A stretch of DNA of 7,211 nucleotides, taken from positions 1 through 7,211 of the forward strand of contig CAYRTD010000180.1 in the NCBI GenBank assembly GCA_964426915.1. The letters run 5' to 3'. The position numbers and the translations under genes were made by a program. This document shows, in pieces, positions 5,986-7,211 of the stretch; within the stretch, counting starts at the first letter, position 1, and every line of letters begins with the position of its first letter. The notes under the pieces were generated by a model. It saw nothing but the letters and a program-made list of their open reading frames with translations. It made no database searches and was not told the DNA's origin. Source of the DNA: CAYRTD01 sp964426915 (GTDB taxonomy: Bacteria; Bacteroidota; Bacteroidia; Bacteroidales; GCA-2748055).

Positions 5986-7211
5986 CTAATTTTCCCAAAA
6001 CCCAATAGTTTCCTTCACCGTCTCCCTCTCCTTCAGCACTTCAAATCCGCTAATTTCTTCCCCATATCCCAGTACCAATGGCACTTGCCGGCTGTTATAC
6101 CTCGACCACATGCTGAGGGTATAGGCTCCGACATCGTGGATGATTATTATATCACCTTCGTCTACCCGCGGAAGTTCAACGTCATGGCCTATCACATCAC
6201 CGGCAAAACAAAGGGGGCCTGCGATGAAATATTTTTCTTTGGGGGAATTATTTTTCAGGTCCCCATGTTTATCCAGTACAGTGATCTCATGATGCCAGTC
6301 ACCGGGGTTGTAGCATTCCCTGAGCATGAAATCCGCCCCCAGGTGGGTCATGATAATGTTGTAATCTTTTTCACGTTTAACATACTCAACTTTTGATACT
6401 GCCCATGCAGTATTAGTGTGTATATATCTCCCAAATTCGGTGATTAACCGGAGATCGCCGGTAAAGAGGCCGGGTATATTTTCTTCCAGGCTTTTACGGT
6501 AATCTGCCATACCCGCAGGTATTTTTTCAAACTTGTAAGAAACGGCCAGTCCTCCGCCAATGTCAAACAGTTCTATTTTTTTATTTTGTCCGGCCTTTTC
6601 CAGTGCTTTATTTATTTCTTCAGCCAGTTCATACACTACTTTTATCCCTTTTGTAAGAAGATCAAGGGGCATGCCCTGTGAACCGATGTGAAGATGAAGT
6701 CCCCGGAGCCCGGGGTTTTTCAAAAAGGCATTGATAATCTCATTACGGTTTGTTGAGATGGGGACACCGAATTTTGAGATGTTTCCCGCCACGCTGGTGG
6801 ATTTAATGGCGCCAGTACCCACCTGGGGATTGATACGAAGTCCTACGGAGCTTTTTGAATTAATATCTTTATTGAGAGAGGCTATTCTTTTCAGTTCATC
6901 AAGAGAGTCGGCGTTAATGTGTATGTCATTCTGAAGGGCAAATTCAATCTCTTCCAGGGTTTTGCATGGAGAATCGAATACGAGCCTGCCTTCCGGAACG
7001 CCGCATTCGAGGGCAAGAATTAATTCCGGGAGGGTAGCAGCTTCAAGGCCAAATCCCAGATCATTGATCTTAGATAGTATTGCCTGCAGGGGATTGGCTT
7101 TAATGGCTATGGCATGAAGGGTATCTTCGGGAAAATTTGCTTTCAGTTCTTTCAATCGCTCCTCCAGAAAGTCCAGATCATAAAAAATAATGGCAGTATC
7201 ATCTTTATTCA
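5986..7211 (-). CDS. PLP-dependent decarboxylase, fold type III (LysA/NspC-like), 5' end missing
   Basis: The carboxyl-terminal 407 residues of a decarboxylase of the ornithine/diaminopimelate/arginine decarboxylase-2 family; the true start lies beyond the right edge. The frame stays open to the edge, and the extra 18 residues (DDTAIIFYDLDFLEERL) look genuine, so the TTG at 7155 is an internal Leu codon. Counting from the first whole visible codon (7209), the PLP lysine is K37 (AIKANP), the HIGS motif starts at H174, the DIGGG phosphate loop is 216-220, the EPGR motif reads EFGR (258-261), the partner-subunit motif reads GPLCFAGD (C334, D338), and the GAY tyrosine is Y363. All core catalytic groups are present. 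In diaminopimelate decarboxylases the partner motif is usually CES.D; here it is CFAGD, closer to the CLAGD of carboxynorspermidine decarboxylases, so calling it LysA would be unsafe. Cytoplasmic dimer expected, with the active site shared between subunits. It converges on the exporter operon. Confidence 0.85.
   Translation of the reverse strand, partial: NKDDTAIIFYDLDFLEERLKELKANFPEDTLHAIAIKANPLQAILSKINDLGFGLEAATLPELILALECGVPEGRLVFDSPCKTLEEIEFALQNDIHINADSLDELKRIASLNKDINSKSSVGLRINPQVGTGAIKSTSVAGNISKFGVPISTNRNEIINAFLKNPGLRGLHLHIGSQGMPLDLLTKGIKVVYELAEEINKALEKAGQNKKIELFDIGGGLAVSYKFEKIPAGMADYRKSLEENIPGLFTGDLRLITEFGRYIHTNTAWAVSKVEYVKREKDYNIIMTHLGADFMLRECYNPGDWHHEITVLDKHGDLKNNSPKEKYFIAGPLCFAGDVIGHDVELPRVDEGDIIIIHDVGAYTLSMWSRYNSRQVPLVLGYGEEISGFEVLKERETVKETIGFWEN

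Noticed and set aside
5969..5996. GGGAA...TTCCC hairpin as a bidirectional terminator
   Set aside because: The stem is only 5 pairs with an 18-nt loop, and no T-run follows in either direction.
7153..7155. TTG as the start codon of the decarboxylase
   Set aside because: The frame stays open to the window edge and the upstream residues fit the family's first strand and helix, so this is an internal Leu codon.

Overview
The window looks like chromosomal DNA of a member of the Bacteroidota, probably from an environmental or marine-type lineage. The reasons are indirect. Starts have AT-rich leaders and no Shine-Dalgarno sequence. The signal peptide ends in a typical 'NAQ' cleavage region, and one gene resembles agarase-type glycoside hydrolases. 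Intergenic stretches hold patchworks of short dispersed repeats. No rRNA, tRNA, CRISPR array, transposase or phage gene is visible, and I cannot name the species.

Layout. Positions 1-163 are non-coding and repeat-rich, including a minus-strand G-rich tract with quadruplex potential. Two minus-strand genes follow, probably one operon read from about 3413 down to 164: an amidohydrolase of the TIM-barrel metal-dependent superfamily (2256-3413), then, 40 bp downstream, a secreted clan GH-A glycoside hydrolase resembling GH50 agarases (164-2215). A 304-bp divergent intergenic region (3414-3717) separates them from a tight plus-strand operon of three genes: an ABC ATPase (3718-4569) and two six-helix permeases (4571-5260 and 5266-5979), with gaps of only 1 and 5 bp. 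Together these make a complete ABC-2-type exporter, similar in organisation to the Rv2686c-Rv2688c group of drug exporters. A minus-strand gene converges on it with a 6-bp gap: a PLP-dependent fold-type III decarboxylase (related to LysA and carboxynorspermidine decarboxylase), cut by the right edge of the window.

How the genes work together. The exporter is self-contained: one nucleotide-binding subunit and two different membrane subunits. The hydrolase pair may handle a carbohydrate or related substrate, with the glycoside hydrolase outside the cytoplasm and the amidohydrolase, which has no signal peptide, inside it. No SusC/SusD pair, sulfatase or regulator is present here to confirm a polysaccharide utilisation locus. 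The decarboxylase appears to be an independent unit.

I did not find a clearly new biological system. The least expected signal is non-coding: both ends of the two-gene hydrolase module carry the same short repeat motifs, in mirrored order and at nearly the same spacing (about 105 bp), in inverted orientation. Second are the decarboxylase's substrate-site motifs, which do not match a classical diaminopimelate decarboxylase.
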